Source: Shewanella khirikhana
GTDB lineage: Bacteria > Pseudomonadota > Gammaproteobacteria > Enterobacterales > Shewanellaceae
Direction of reading: 5' to 3'
Assembly (NCBI RefSeq): GCF_003957745.1
Contig: NZ_CP020373.1
Location: forward strand, 868,001-932,000
Length of the DNA stretch: 64,000 nucleotides
Shown: in pieces, positions 26,837-35,248 of the stretch
How positions within the stretch are numbered: the stretch's first letter is position 1
Layout of the letters: the number at the start of each line of letters is the position of its first letter
Notes under the pieces: generated by a model
What the model was told of the DNA's origin: nothing
Databases searched by the model: none
What the model saw: only the letters and a program-made list of their open reading frames with translations
Position numbers and translations under genes: made by a program

Positions 26837-28297
26837 ATGAAAGCATATACCTTAATTCCAGCAACTTTGGCCCTGTGTGTATCCGGCGCACTGCATGCTG
26901 GTGAGGCTTCTCTTGCAGACTCTATGGGGCTGGCCAAAGGGCACAGCTTCGCCGCCGGTAAGTCGTTCGCGACTGCCGCTGGTCATCAGAAAGTAAAACA
27001 GCAGCAAATGTTCAAAGGTGTGAAGGTTTACGGCCACCACCTGGTTGTTTCTTCAAGCGGTGATATCTTCGGCAAGGCTGCTGCCATTGACGAAGGTTTC
27101 AACGTTGAGCCAGCCCTGACCCGCGGTCAGGCCATTGCTGCGCTGAACAAGGTATATGCCGGTTCTGCCGCGTCTGGCCATAAGGATGTTGAGCTGGTTG
27201 TTCTGGCCGAAGGCGATGCCCCTCGTCTGGCTTATCGCGTGTCTTACCTGAGCGAAGGCAACAACAGCATCTCCCGTCCAGCTGGTCTGGTTGATGCCAT
27301 GAGCGGTGACGTTATCCGTCACTGGAACGAGCTGATGACCGCCAAAAACGGCGCCGGCAAGCCAGGTAACGGCGGTGGCACCACTCCAGGTACTGCGTTC
27401 GATGCCACAGGTCCTGGCGGTAACGCCAAGATTGGCCAGTACTACTTCGGCAGTGACTTCGGTCCGCTGAAGGTAGAAGAAGCCAACGGCGTGTGCACCA
27501 TGAACAATGCCAACGTGAAAACCGTCGACATGGCCAACAGCACCCGTCGCGGCACTGTTTACTCGTTCACTTGCCCTGAAAACACCTACCGTGCCATCAA
27601 CGGTGCTTACTCACCGCTGAACGATGCCCACTACTTCGGTGGCGTGATCTTCAACATGTACAAAGACTGGTACAACACTGCGCCGCTGACCTTCCAGCTG
27701 GAAATGCGTGTTCACTACGGTCGCAACTACGAAAACGCCTTCTGGGACGGCCGCGCCATGTCGTTTGGTGACGGTGCCAGCTACTTCTATCCGCTGGTAA
27801 GCCTGGACGTATCTGCCCACGAAGTGAGCCACGGCTTCACCGAGCAGAACTCAGGTCTGGAATATTCAGCCCAGTCTGGCGGCATGAACGAAGCCTTCTC
27901 CGATATGGCCGGTGAAGCAGCCGAGTACTACATGCGCGGCAGCAACGACTGGATGGTGGGTTATGACATCTTCAAGGGCAATGGCGCCCTGCGTTACATG
28001 GATGACCCAACCAAGGATGGCCGCTCTATCGGTCACGCTTCTGACTACACCAACGGCATGGACGTGCACTACTCTTCAGGCGTGTACAACAAGGCCTTCT
28101 ACCTGCTGGCCAAGAAGAATGGCTGGAACACCCAGAAAGCCTTCGACGTGTTCGTACTGGCTAACCAGGCCTACTGGTCTGCTACCAGCACTTACAACCA
28201 GGGTGCCTGTGGCGTTGAAGCCGCGGCCTCTGACTATGGCTACTCAGTTGCTGACGTGACTGCTGCCTTCTCGTCTGTAGGTGTAAGCTGCCAGTAA
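26837..28297 (+). CDS. Secreted M4-family (thermolysin/pseudolysin-like) metalloprotease
   Basis: A 486-residue prepro-protease. A Sec signal peptide ends after LHAG/A (~residue 21). A shortened FTP/PepSY-type propeptide (to ~residue 165) contains VKVYGHHLVVSSSGDIFG and a Gly/Pro linker precedes the mature enzyme. The zinc site is HEVSHGFTEQNSGL with the third ligand in GGMNEAFSDMAGEA; the catalytic His region DYTNGMDVHYSSGVYNKAFYLL is intact. Family members are extracellular elastases and haemagglutinin proteases exported by type II secretion. SD AAGGAA precedes the ATG. It ends in a Cys-containing C-terminus (VSCQ) and has no C-terminal PPC domain, so it is a minimal form. Confidence 0.93.
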   Translation: MKAYTLIPATLALCVSGALHAGEASLADSMGLAKGHSFAAGKSFATAAGHQKVKQQQMFKGVKVYGHHLVVSSSGDIFGKAAAIDEGFNVEPALTRGQAIAALNKVYAGSAASGHKDVELVVLAEGDAPRLAYRVSYLSEGNNSISRPAGLVDAMSGDVIRHWNELMTAKNGAGKPGNGGGTTPGTAFDATGPGGNAKIGQYYFGSDFGPLKVEEANGVCTMNNANVKTVDMANSTRRGTVYSFTCPENTYRAINGAYSPLNDAHYFGGVIFNMYKDWYNTAPLTFQLEMRVHYGRNYENAFWDGRAMSFGDGASYFYPLVSLDVSAHEVSHGFTEQNSGLEYSAQSGGMNEAFSDMAGEAAEYYMRGSNDWMVGYDIFKGNGALRYMDDPTKDGRSIGHASDYTNGMDVHYSSGVYNKAFYLLAKKNGWNTQKAFDVFVLANQAYWSATSTYNQGACGVEAAASDYGYSVADVTAAFSSVGVSCQ

Positions 28298-28321
28298 TCA
28301 TGGCGGTTACGTAACATCAAA

Positions 28322-28345
28322 AAGCCCGGCTTGGCCGGGCTTTTT
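28322..28345. terminator. Bidirectional terminator between M4 protease and GGDEF genes
   Basis: Stem AAGCCCGGC / GCCGGGCTT, loop TTG, followed by T6 on the plus strand and T5 on the minus strand. Confidence 0.93.
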
Positions 28346-28357
28346 TGTGCAGGTCAT

Positions 28358-29317
28358 TCAGGATTTTGAGCGTTTGTGATGATACATGCGCGCATCCACA
28401 TTGGGCAGGTGGCGCTCCAGGCTCTGCTCCTGACCGCTGTCGATTTTAAGAATTCCTACCGAGTATTCGATACAGGGCAAATTCTTGGCGTCTTTCAGGG
28501 CGGTATCGAGGCGCAGCAACAGTTAGTCTTCCAGCTGATCGGTTTCCGAATGGGCCAGTACCAGAAACTCATCGCCGCCCCAGCGAGCCACCAGATCGCA
28601 GCTGCGACAGCTGTGTTTCAAGCTCTGGGCGAAATATTGCAATACCTTGTCGCCGGTGTCGTGACCCAGGCTGTCGTTAATGGGCTTGAACTTATCCAAA
28701 TCGAAACTTAGGAGCACCATCTGTCGCCCCAGCCGTTTGGCCAGTTGCTGATTTTGGGTGAACATTTCTTCAAAACCACGGCGATTGTAAATGCGGGTGA
28801 GGGGGTCGACGTAGGTTTCGGTCAGCAGCTGGCTCTCGCGGTAAATATGGGCCAGATCGGCATTGATAACGTCGCGGATCACTTCCAGCACCTTAAGATA
28901 GGTTCCCGGATAATCGGTGGTGATGTCCGACAGTACGCACAGGGTGCCGAAGGTGTTGCCATCGGGCCAGTTTATAGGCATGCCAAGGTAGGAAATATAG
29001 TTGTCCTCGAGGTACTCGGGGTTATCCAGCCAGCGCGGGTCCCGGCTGGCGTCGGGTACATACAGGTGCTCGTTGTGCTGCACCACATAATGACAGTAGA
29101 CGTTGGAGTTGATAGGCGAAGCTTCACCCGGCGCGTACAGGGTGGTGGGTAGCTCAGAGGCTATCAATACCTCAATGCCCTTGGTGTTGGCTTGATTGAT
29201 AAAGGCGGCAGGTGCCTTAAACATATCTGCCACAGTGTTGACCAGCCGCTGCCAACGTTGCCAGTCGATTTCATCCACTTCGATTTCGCGAAATGAATGG
29301 TAGCCGTAGGACTGCAT
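28358..29317 (-). pseudogene. GAF-GGDEF diguanylate cyclase-like gene interrupted by an in-frame TAA
   Basis: Reading on the minus strand from ATG 29317, the first 264 codons encode a GAF-like sensor domain (residues ~15-150) and most of a GGDEF domain: DPLTRIYNRRGFEEMF, LSFDLDKFKPINDSLGHDTGD, and the active site RWGGDEF. Then a TAA at 28523-28525 stops translation. In the same frame 54 further codons follow to a TGA at 28358 and encode the missing end of the domain (IEYSVGIL...LPNVDARMYHHKR). The intact protein would be 319 residues. A single nonsense change or a sequencing error explains this. The truncated product would keep the GGDEF signature but lose the last beta strands and helix, so cyclase activity is doubtful. 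Confidence 0.88.
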
Positions 29318-29376
29318 CGCAACCCTCCGATGTAAATCTCCCCGAACTTTCAGTGTAGACGACTCAGCGCTGCAAC

Positions 29377-29964
29377 TCAGCCCAGTATTGCGCTGATGCG
29401 CTGTTTAAGCACCGGCAACTGTGTGGTCTCAAAGTGCGGATTCTTCTTAAGCCACAAGGCATTACGGGGGCTTGGATGGGGCAATACCATCAGCTCGGGC
29501 CAGTGACGTTGCCACAGGGCCACTTCTTCGGTCAGCCCCTGATGTTCGGGCAGGTGCCAATCCAGCGCATAACGGCCAAGAACCAGCGTCAGTTCGATAT
29601 TGGGTAGGGCTGCCAGCAGTTTGTCCCGCCAGGCGGGCGCGCATTCAGCGCGCGGTGGCAAATCGCCCTGACGGCGCCCCTGTTTTATGACTGTGCCCGG
29701 GAAGCAAAATCCCATGGGGACAATGGCAAACTGATTGGCATCGTAAAAGCGCGCTTTATCGACGCCGAGCCACTGACGAAGCCTATCACCACTTACATCA
29801 TCGAAGGGGCGGCCTTTTTCGTGGGTTTTGGCGCCGGGCGCTTGTCCGGCAATCAGGATCCTGGCCTTGCTGCCGGCCTGCAAAATGGGCTTGGGCCCCA
29901 GGGGTAAACCACTGCACAGGGTGCAGCGGCGGATGTCTTCAAGCAGCGGCGTAAGCTCGCTCAC
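29377..29964 (-). CDS. Uracil-DNA glycosylase superfamily protein
   Basis: About 195 residues. The family motif ILIAGQAPGAKTHEKGRPFDD matches the active-site loop region of UDG-fold proteins, and the second motif appears as LPHPSPRN (the HPS loop). CTLC near the N-terminus resembles part of the cluster/metal ligands of family 4/5 enzymes, but the full four-Cys set is not seen. It probably acts in base-excision repair or is an uncharacterised UDG-fold member. I use a GTG start at 29964 that overlaps the upstream stop (GTGA); starting further upstream at 30036 would run antiparallel to nothing but would read 24 residues out of the neighbouring coding frame. Confidence 0.8.
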   Translation of the reverse strand: MSELTPLLEDIRRCTLCSGLPLGPKPILQAGSKARILIAGQAPGAKTHEKGRPFDDVSGDRLRQWLGVDKARFYDANQFAIVPMGFCFPGTVIKQGRRQGDLPPRAECAPAWRDKLLAALPNIELTLVLGRYALDWHLPEHQGLTEEVALWQRHWPELMVLPHPSPRNALWLKKNPHFETTQLPVLKQRISAILG

Positions 29965-30533
29965 GCCAGTTTGCCCAGCAGCTGATACAGATAATAACCA
30001 AGCAGCGGATAGCCCAGGCACAGAACCAGCACGCACAGATACTTGCCGAGGGTTTCCTGTTTAAACCAGGCCACATGGGCAACCAGGATTGCAAAGGCGG
30101 TAACCGGGCCGATAAAGCAGCCCAGGGCCAAAAACAGCAGCGCTGTGACGGCACTTATCCAGGGGCGGCTGGTCACCGCTTTTTCGGCAAAGAGGTGAGG
30201 CAGCAGGGCAAAGGCCATGGCAACCAGTAACAGGCCTACATTCATCAGCACATCGGCGGCGCCTTTGTGGTCCATTACCACTACCAGGGCGCCGAGCAAC
30301 ACGGGCAACAACGACAGCAGCACGTGATGGCGGGCAAAGCGGGCGGAGCGGTAAAAACCCGAGGCAAAGAAACTCAGTTGGCTGATGAGGTTCAGCACAG
30401 TAAAGCCGCCAAGTCCAAGCAGCAATGCCAGGGTGGCAATGGAGCCGGAGGGGTCAAAGGCCAGTGCAGGCAGGGGAGTCAGCAGCAGGAGAAAACCGGG
30501 TAACAGCTTGGAGTTCATAAGCTTGGACGTCAT
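29961..30533 (-). CDS. Small polytopic membrane protein of unknown function
   Basis: A 190-residue hydrophobic protein with a signal-like first segment (LLPGFLLLLTPLPALA) and about five further transmembrane segments (for example IATLALLLGLGGFTVLNLI, VLLSLLPVLLGALVVVM, LLLVAMAFALLPHLF, AVTALLFLALGCFIG). I do not recognise the family. Translation may begin at the ATG at 30533 or at the next Met (30518). Its stop overlaps the start of the UDG-like gene by 4 bp, so the two are translationally coupled, but the functional link is not evident. Confidence 0.7.
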   Translation of the reverse strand: MTSKLMNSKLLPGFLLLLTPLPALAFDPSGSIATLALLLGLGGFTVLNLISQLSFFASGFYRSARFARHHVLLSLLPVLLGALVVVMDHKGAADVLMNVGLLLVAMAFALLPHLFAEKAVTSRPWISAVTALLFLALGCFIGPVTAFAILVAHVAWFKQETLGKYLCVLVLCLGYPLLGYYLYQLLGKLA

Positions 30534-30652
30534 CAGAGAATACGCAGAAGAGGGTTTGGATTACCTTCTCCTAAAGTGATAGCCGTTGCAATGGGAAAAG
30601 TCGGATTTATAACAGCTTTTCGGCGCTTCTCACGCTTTGGCGCCAAAAGGGC

Positions 30653-30677
30653 AAAAAAAGGGGCAGATCCTCTGCCC
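30653..30677 (-). terminator. Terminator downstream of M35 protease gene
   Basis: Minus strand: GGGCAGA-GGA-TCTGCCC, then C and T7. A further hairpin (ACGCCGGC/GCCGGCGT, about 30713-30733) lies between it and the stop codon. Confidence 0.85.
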
Positions 30678-30739
30678 AAAATTCACAAGGTAAGTGTGAA
30701 ACCAGATGAAAGGACGCCGGCTCAGGGCCGGCGTTCGGG

Positions 30740-31828
30740 TTAGTTCTGGAAAGGCGTGTTCTCCGCAAAGTATTCGTGGCTGTCAGCGTTCTGAATCGCC
30801 TGGTCCGGATTGGTCTGAGCCAGGTTCTTGGCGCCGCTCTGGCCGTACACCACGTCATCGGTACCGGCCACCACATCGAAGTGGCTCATCTCGTGAACGA
30901 TAGTGCCACCCTTGGAATCGGTACCTGAAACAGGGGCGCTCCAGAAGGCGCTGCACAGGTAAATCTTGTATGGCTGGTTTGGATACACGTAGGCGTAGTA
31001 ACTCTTCTTACAGGAGCAATCGAAGGTCAGTGGCTGAGTATTCAGCGCTGAGTCGATGGCATTGAAGTGGTTGCTTACCGTGTTCCAGCGGCTGCTGCTG
31101 TAGGCGCCAAACCAGGTGTTGTAACGGACTGAGCTGGCAGGATTTGAAGCTGAGTTCATATAGCCTTTGGCATCGCCCGCCATCGACTTGGCTGCGGCCA
31201 AACCTGCCAGGGTGTCGCTCATCTGGCTGTTGGAGCAGCGACCGGAGAAGCTGACGCCATCGACAGAGCCGCCGCCATCACCGCCGCCTGGCTTGCCTTT
31301 GTTGGCGCCGCCCTTGGCTTCGATACCTTCGTGGAAGAAGCTCACTGCATCGGAATGGATACCGTCGATACCAAGACGGGCGAGCTTGTTCTGCTGCCCT
31401 GGGTTGGGCGCAAACAGTTGCTGTGAGCTGACGTCATAGGCGATTTCATAGTTGCCCTGTTCGGTCAGATCGTACAGTGAAGACAACTCAACTTCGTAGC
31501 TGACGCTTTCACCTGACTTAAGCTTGATGTAGTCCTTACTCTGCGGTGCCGGGCGCTTGTAGTGGGCGCCAAGGTATTGTTTGGCTTCGCCATTTACCGA
31601 TACCTTGAACAGGGCTTCTTCCACGCCGTCGGCAGCGGTGTACCACTTGAGGATTTTGACCGGTACTTTTTCATCGTTGGTCAGAGTAACGCGAACGGTC
31701 ACATCTTCGTTGGCGTTGTAATTTTGCTTGCTCATTTCCAGGCTGGCGCGAATGCCATCGGCCAGTGCTGAGGTTGAGAACAGCACACTGCCCAGCAGGG
31801 CAGAAGTCAGCAGTGTTGAGTGTTTCAT
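30740..31828 (-). CDS. Secreted M35-family (aspzincin) metalloendopeptidase
   Basis: A 362-residue exported protease of the deuterolysin / peptidyl-Lys metalloendopeptidase family. A signal peptide ends at ALA (~residue 23). An N-terminal immunoglobulin-like region (residues ~25-170, ANEDVTVRVTLTND...) precedes a Gly/Lys linker and the catalytic domain. The aspzincin site is TIVHEMSHFDVVAGTDDVVYG: HExxH plus the GTxDxxYG motif that supplies the Asp ligand. Cysteines in CSNSQ, FDCSCKK and LCSAFW suggest disulfides, as in fungal and Aeromonas relatives. It stands alone with its own terminator. Probable role: extracellular protein digestion. Confidence 0.9.
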   Translation of the reverse strand: MKHSTLLTSALLGSVLFSTSALADGIRASLEMSKQNYNANEDVTVRVTLTNDEKVPVKILKWYTAADGVEEALFKVSVNGEAKQYLGAHYKRPAPQSKDYIKLKSGESVSYEVELSSLYDLTEQGNYEIAYDVSSQQLFAPNPGQQNKLARLGIDGIHSDAVSFFHEGIEAKGGANKGKPGGGDGGGSVDGVSFSGRCSNSQMSDTLAGLAAAKSMAGDAKGYMNSASNPASSVRYNTWFGAYSSSRWNTVSNHFNAIDSALNTQPLTFDCSCKKSYYAYVYPNQPYKIYLCSAFWSAPVSGTDSKGGTIVHEMSHFDVVAGTDDVVYGQSGAKNLAQTNPDQAIQNADSHEYFAENTPFQN

Positions 31829-32059
31829 GCTTGCTTGTCCTTAATGTGGTTGTTATCAGGTGTTGTTGTTTTATTTGTTGTAGTTGTTATAAAAATGTAA
31901 CGATTGGCAGTGTAAGTCTTTTGTCTGTCTGCTGGCAATAGCTATTTTGGTGTTTTTGCCAATCACGGGATAAATCGACTTTGGAGGGGCTGTTTTTATA
32001 GGCCTTCATGCTGTAAAGCTGCGGCTTGCCGGGGGTGTAAATACCGTAATTCAGGCCAT

Positions 32060-32086
32060 AAAAAAGCCCGCACAAGGCGGGCTTTT
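32060..32086 (-). terminator. Terminator of the mtrC-mtrA-mtrB unit
   Basis: Minus strand: AAAAGCCCGC / GCGGGCTTTT stem, 5-nt loop, ending in a T-rich tract, 15 bp beyond the mtrB stop. Confidence 0.9.
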
Positions 32087-32100
32087 GGCAAGGCAAAGGA

Positions 32101-34182
32101 CTAGAGACGATAGCTCATGCTGAGCATGATCAGGTGGGCGTTATAGTCATGGTTCATGGGGCCGAAGCTGACCAGGTTCCAAATGCCGTCCACCGCGATG
32201 TCGTTGGCAACATCGTTGTCTTTGTAGTTCTCCATCCGATAATCGAGGCGTACTGCCATGCGCTCGGTGGCCTGATACTGCGCATACAGATTCAGGTTAT
32301 GTACCTTGGCATAGTAGTCGCCATAGTCGCCGGTGATGCCCTGACGCACCTGGGTGCTGCTGGAGGAGTCTGAGTAGCTGTAGTCCAGGCCCAGTTTCAG
32401 GCGGCTGTCCATCAGTTCATTCCAGGCAAGCCCAATGCCATAAACATCCACCTTGTCTTCGATATCGGAGAACCAGTTGGCATTGCCAAAGTTGCTGCTG
32501 CCAGCCTGGGCCGAATCTATGGTCTGGTGGTTGTAGAAGCTGCTCAGCAGCAGCTTGTCAGTCAGCTGCCAGCTGAGGCTTGCATCGTACCCCAGATCTT
32601 TAGACTCGGTCAGACCCACTTCGGTGGCATCGTAATCGTCCAGTGCGTAGCGCACGCCAAAGTCGAGGCTCAGGCTATCGAGCGGCATGTGGGTGACACG
32701 CATTTCAGCCTGGGTGCGGTTACGGTCGGCCAGATAGTACTTGCGCAGCAAGGGGTTATTCTCAGAAGAGGTCCACTCGCTGGCCTGATACTCGCTGCCG
32801 CCACGTTTGCCGTAGCTGCCTTTCACGGCGATATCCCAGTGCTCGAAGCTATTGAGGCGCAGACGGGCCCAACCTGTGGTCTCATCGGTGGACTCGCGGT
32901 CCTGATAGCTGCGCTCATCGACACGGTAGTCCAGACCACCATCGAGCTTGATGCCGCGGCTGATGCGGTAATCGGCACCGGCCTTGAATCTGTGGCTGGT
33001 GTGGTCATACGGTGTGTTGTAGGCCACTTTGCCGGACACATTGCTGATGCTGATTTGAGTCCATTCTTCGACCTGGGTCTTGTTGTCGCGATCGTTATAG
33101 TCATAGCTGCCGGACAGACGCAGATCTTTGCTGACGCGGCTGGATGCCTTCAGGCTCATGCCGATGATGTCCACCTTGGCGTCCACCGCTTCCACCGGCA
33201 GGGCATAGCCATAACCTGTGGTAACCAGTGGCTCATCCTGGCTCATCTGGCCTGCCATCAGGCGTCCGGTCAGCTGGCTGGTGCCGTCATTGAACAGCCC
33301 CTGCAGTGAGACCGTGTGAGCCTGGTTGTCGGGATCCAGCGCCATAGCTCCGCTTCTTGCCGCCCCAAAGGTGGGGTGGAAGGGGTTATCAAAGCTCAGT
33401 TCGCTGTAACCATTTGAGAAACGGCTGCCGTTGTACACCAGCGCCAGGAAACCATGGTCGCCCTTTACCTTCACGCCGGCTTCCAGGGTGTCTGTGGTGT
33501 AATCCACAGGCTCTGGCAACATGATGGACTGATTGAAGAAGCTGCCGGAGGCGGTTTTGATGCCGGTTTTTTCTTCGCGCTGATAGTTCACATAGGTGGC
33601 AAAGGCCGATTCGCTTTGATATTCAAATCCCAGACCGGCACGCTCGCGCTTGAGTGACAGCTCGAACGGACTGGCGCCGCTAAGGCCGCTCATGCCATCG
33701 CTGGAGCCGGAATACACCCAATCACCAGGTAGTGTGAGATTGCCTGAGCCTATGCCCTGGAAGGGGCTGACTACGGTATCTGAGTCATAGGTCTTGATGC
33801 TGCGATAGTCCAGGCTGATGTTGTAGCTGCCTGGGCGACCGGTTTTCAGGCTGGCGCGGCCATTGTCCATGCCGAGGTTTTCGGCGCTGAACTCGGTGCG
33901 ATAGCCAGACTCGGTGACGTTGCGTACATCGGCATCGAGCTTGTAAGGCACTTCTTCATCGCTGCCAAAGCTGTTGGCCGAGCGGATATCGTCACTGTCC
34001 TGATAGCCAACGCCTACACCAGCTGTGCCATTGGTGCCGGTTTCCAGGGCGCAGCCCTTACACACCCAGGCGTCGTATTTCACCTTGTCGGTATTGGCGT
34101 TTTGCAGGCTGTAGCCGCCCGCCAGTGCGGGGGCTGAGGCTGCCAGCAGCGCCAGGGTGATCATATTGAGTTGAAATCTCAT
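32101..34182 (-). CDS. mtrB: Outer-membrane beta-barrel MtrB of the metal-reduction conduit
   Basis: A 693-residue MtrB/PioB-family porin. The signal peptide ends at ALA (~residue 21). The mature N-terminus holds the CXXC motif VCKGC that is typical of Shewanella MtrB. The rest is alternating amphipathic strands of a ~26-stranded barrel with a C-terminal MSYRL. MtrB holds the periplasmic decaheme MtrA inside the membrane and lets electrons pass to surface MtrC. It follows mtrA by 12 bp with SD AAGGAGG and ends the mtrC-mtrA-mtrB unit. Length (697 in S. oneidensis, from memory) agrees. Confidence 0.95.
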   Translation of the reverse strand: MRFQLNMITLALLAASAPALAGGYSLQNANTDKVKYDAWVCKGCALETGTNGTAGVGVGYQDSDDIRSANSFGSDEEVPYKLDADVRNVTESGYRTEFSAENLGMDNGRASLKTGRPGSYNISLDYRSIKTYDSDTVVSPFQGIGSGNLTLPGDWVYSGSSDGMSGLSGASPFELSLKRERAGLGFEYQSESAFATYVNYQREEKTGIKTASGSFFNQSIMLPEPVDYTTDTLEAGVKVKGDHGFLALVYNGSRFSNGYSELSFDNPFHPTFGAARSGAMALDPDNQAHTVSLQGLFNDGTSQLTGRLMAGQMSQDEPLVTTGYGYALPVEAVDAKVDIIGMSLKASSRVSKDLRLSGSYDYNDRDNKTQVEEWTQISISNVSGKVAYNTPYDHTSHRFKAGADYRISRGIKLDGGLDYRVDERSYQDRESTDETTGWARLRLNSFEHWDIAVKGSYGKRGGSEYQASEWTSSENNPLLRKYYLADRNRTQAEMRVTHMPLDSLSLDFGVRYALDDYDATEVGLTESKDLGYDASLSWQLTDKLLLSSFYNHQTIDSAQAGSSNFGNANWFSDIEDKVDVYGIGLAWNELMDSRLKLGLDYSYSDSSSSTQVRQGITGDYGDYYAKVHNLNLYAQYQATERMAVRLDYRMENYKDNDVANDIAVDGIWNLVSFGPMNHDYNAHLIMLSMSYRL

Positions 34183-34194
34183 GATGGCGCCTCC

Positions 34195-35181
34195 TTAACG
34201 TTGCAGCAACTTGCCGGATGGATGGTTGGAGCCATGCACCTGACTGTGACAGTTCAGACAGCTTCTGCCGCCGGTGAAGGCGTTATCGCCCATTTCGCTG
34301 CCCATGCCGGTATTGCCCAGATAGGCGCGGCTGGCATGGCCGTCGGCGGCGTGACATTGCTGACACAGCGCCGGTGCGCGGGTCTTCAACATAGCGTCGT
34401 TAGCTGAGCCGTGAGGATTGTGGCAAGAGGCACAATTCTCAGTGACGGGCGCATGCTCCCACAGTTTTGGGCCGCGTTTCTCCGAGTGGCAGGCGTAACA
34501 GGTTTCGTTGACACTGGGTTTTACCAGCCCGGCATCACCCATGCTGCCATGGGGATTGTGGCAGTCGCTGCACACCATCTGGGCCCACTTCAGCGGATGG
34601 CTTGAGCGTTTGTTCAGCTCAGTCTTCTGCTTGGTGTGACAACTGGTGCACACTTCCATTTCGGTGTTTTTCGACAGCACTGGATCCTTGGCGGTGTGCA
34701 CGCTGTGGCAGCTGGCGCAGGACACATCGGCGTTGTCGTGGTGACCACCATTCCAGGCCATGCGCTTGTCGTCCTGGTGGCACGACAGACACACGCTGTT
34801 TTGCTTCTCAGCGCTCAGGGTAGAGTCCTTGCCGAAGGTGATCATCGGCTCGTTACCGCCCTTGTTGTGGCTGCCCATGGGGCCGTGGCAGGATTCGCAC
34901 TGCAGCCCAGCCATGGGGCTCTTGCTGGAGTCGATGGCGCCGTGGACACCCTTGAAGAGGTCCATGACTTTTTCTGACTTCTTGTGACACATCAAGCAGG
35001 AATCGGCACCTTTGGGCGAGTAGTTGCCTTCGGCAAACTTCTTGTCCAGGGTGGCCTCAACCTCCTCGGGCGTCATCTTGGCGTCCCATTTCGATGCGTG
35101 TGCCGGGGCGTGCATGCCAAGGGCAAGCAGACCGCCGATAAGCAGCGAGCCGAGGACGACTGACAGGGGTCTTGTTTTCAT
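34195..35181 (-). CDS. mtrA: Periplasmic decaheme c-type cytochrome MtrA
   Basis: A 328-residue exported cytochrome (signal peptide to about residue 30, PAHAS) with exactly ten CXXCH haem-binding motifs, arranged as two similar pentahaem halves. Sequence features are CLMCHKKSEKVMDLFKGVHG near the start and SCLNCHSQVHGSNHPSGKLL at the end, both typical of MtrA/DmsE proteins. It carries electrons from the periplasm across the outer membrane inside MtrB. It shares much of its sequence with the second copy, mtrD, at the other end of the locus. SD GGAAG; 67 bp after mtrC. Confidence 0.95.
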   Translation of the reverse strand: MKTRPLSVVLGSLLIGGLLALGMHAPAHASKWDAKMTPEEVEATLDKKFAEGNYSPKGADSCLMCHKKSEKVMDLFKGVHGAIDSSKSPMAGLQCESCHGPMGSHNKGGNEPMITFGKDSTLSAEKQNSVCLSCHQDDKRMAWNGGHHDNADVSCASCHSVHTAKDPVLSKNTEMEVCTSCHTKQKTELNKRSSHPLKWAQMVCSDCHNPHGSMGDAGLVKPSVNETCYACHSEKRGPKLWEHAPVTENCASCHNPHGSANDAMLKTRAPALCQQCHAADGHASRAYLGNTGMGSEMGDNAFTGGRSCLNCHSQVHGSNHPSGKLLQR

Positions 35182-35215
35182 TATCTGGCTTCCTTATTTG
35201 TCCTTTCCGAAAGAA

Positions 35216-35235
35216 GGGGAGAGCGGGCTCTCCCC
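35216..35235 (-). promoter_or_regulatory. Hairpin in the mtrC-mtrA intercistronic gap
   Basis: GGGGAGAG-CGGG-CTCTCCCC, an 8-bp perfect stem 13 bp after the mtrC stop. It is not followed by a real T run on the minus strand (TTCTTTC), so it may stabilise or attenuate the mtrC message instead of fully terminating it. Confidence 0.55.
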
Positions 35236-35248
35236 GGGACAAGGCAAA

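Noticed and set aside
28523..28525. Programmed recoding (readthrough) of the TAA in the GGDEF gene
   Set aside because: No readthrough or selenocysteine context is visible and TAA is the tightest stop; a mutation or sequencing error is simpler.
31887..32096. 69-codon minus-strand frame upstream of the M35 gene
   Set aside because: It begins inside the mtrB terminator hairpin, has no SD and no recognisable features.
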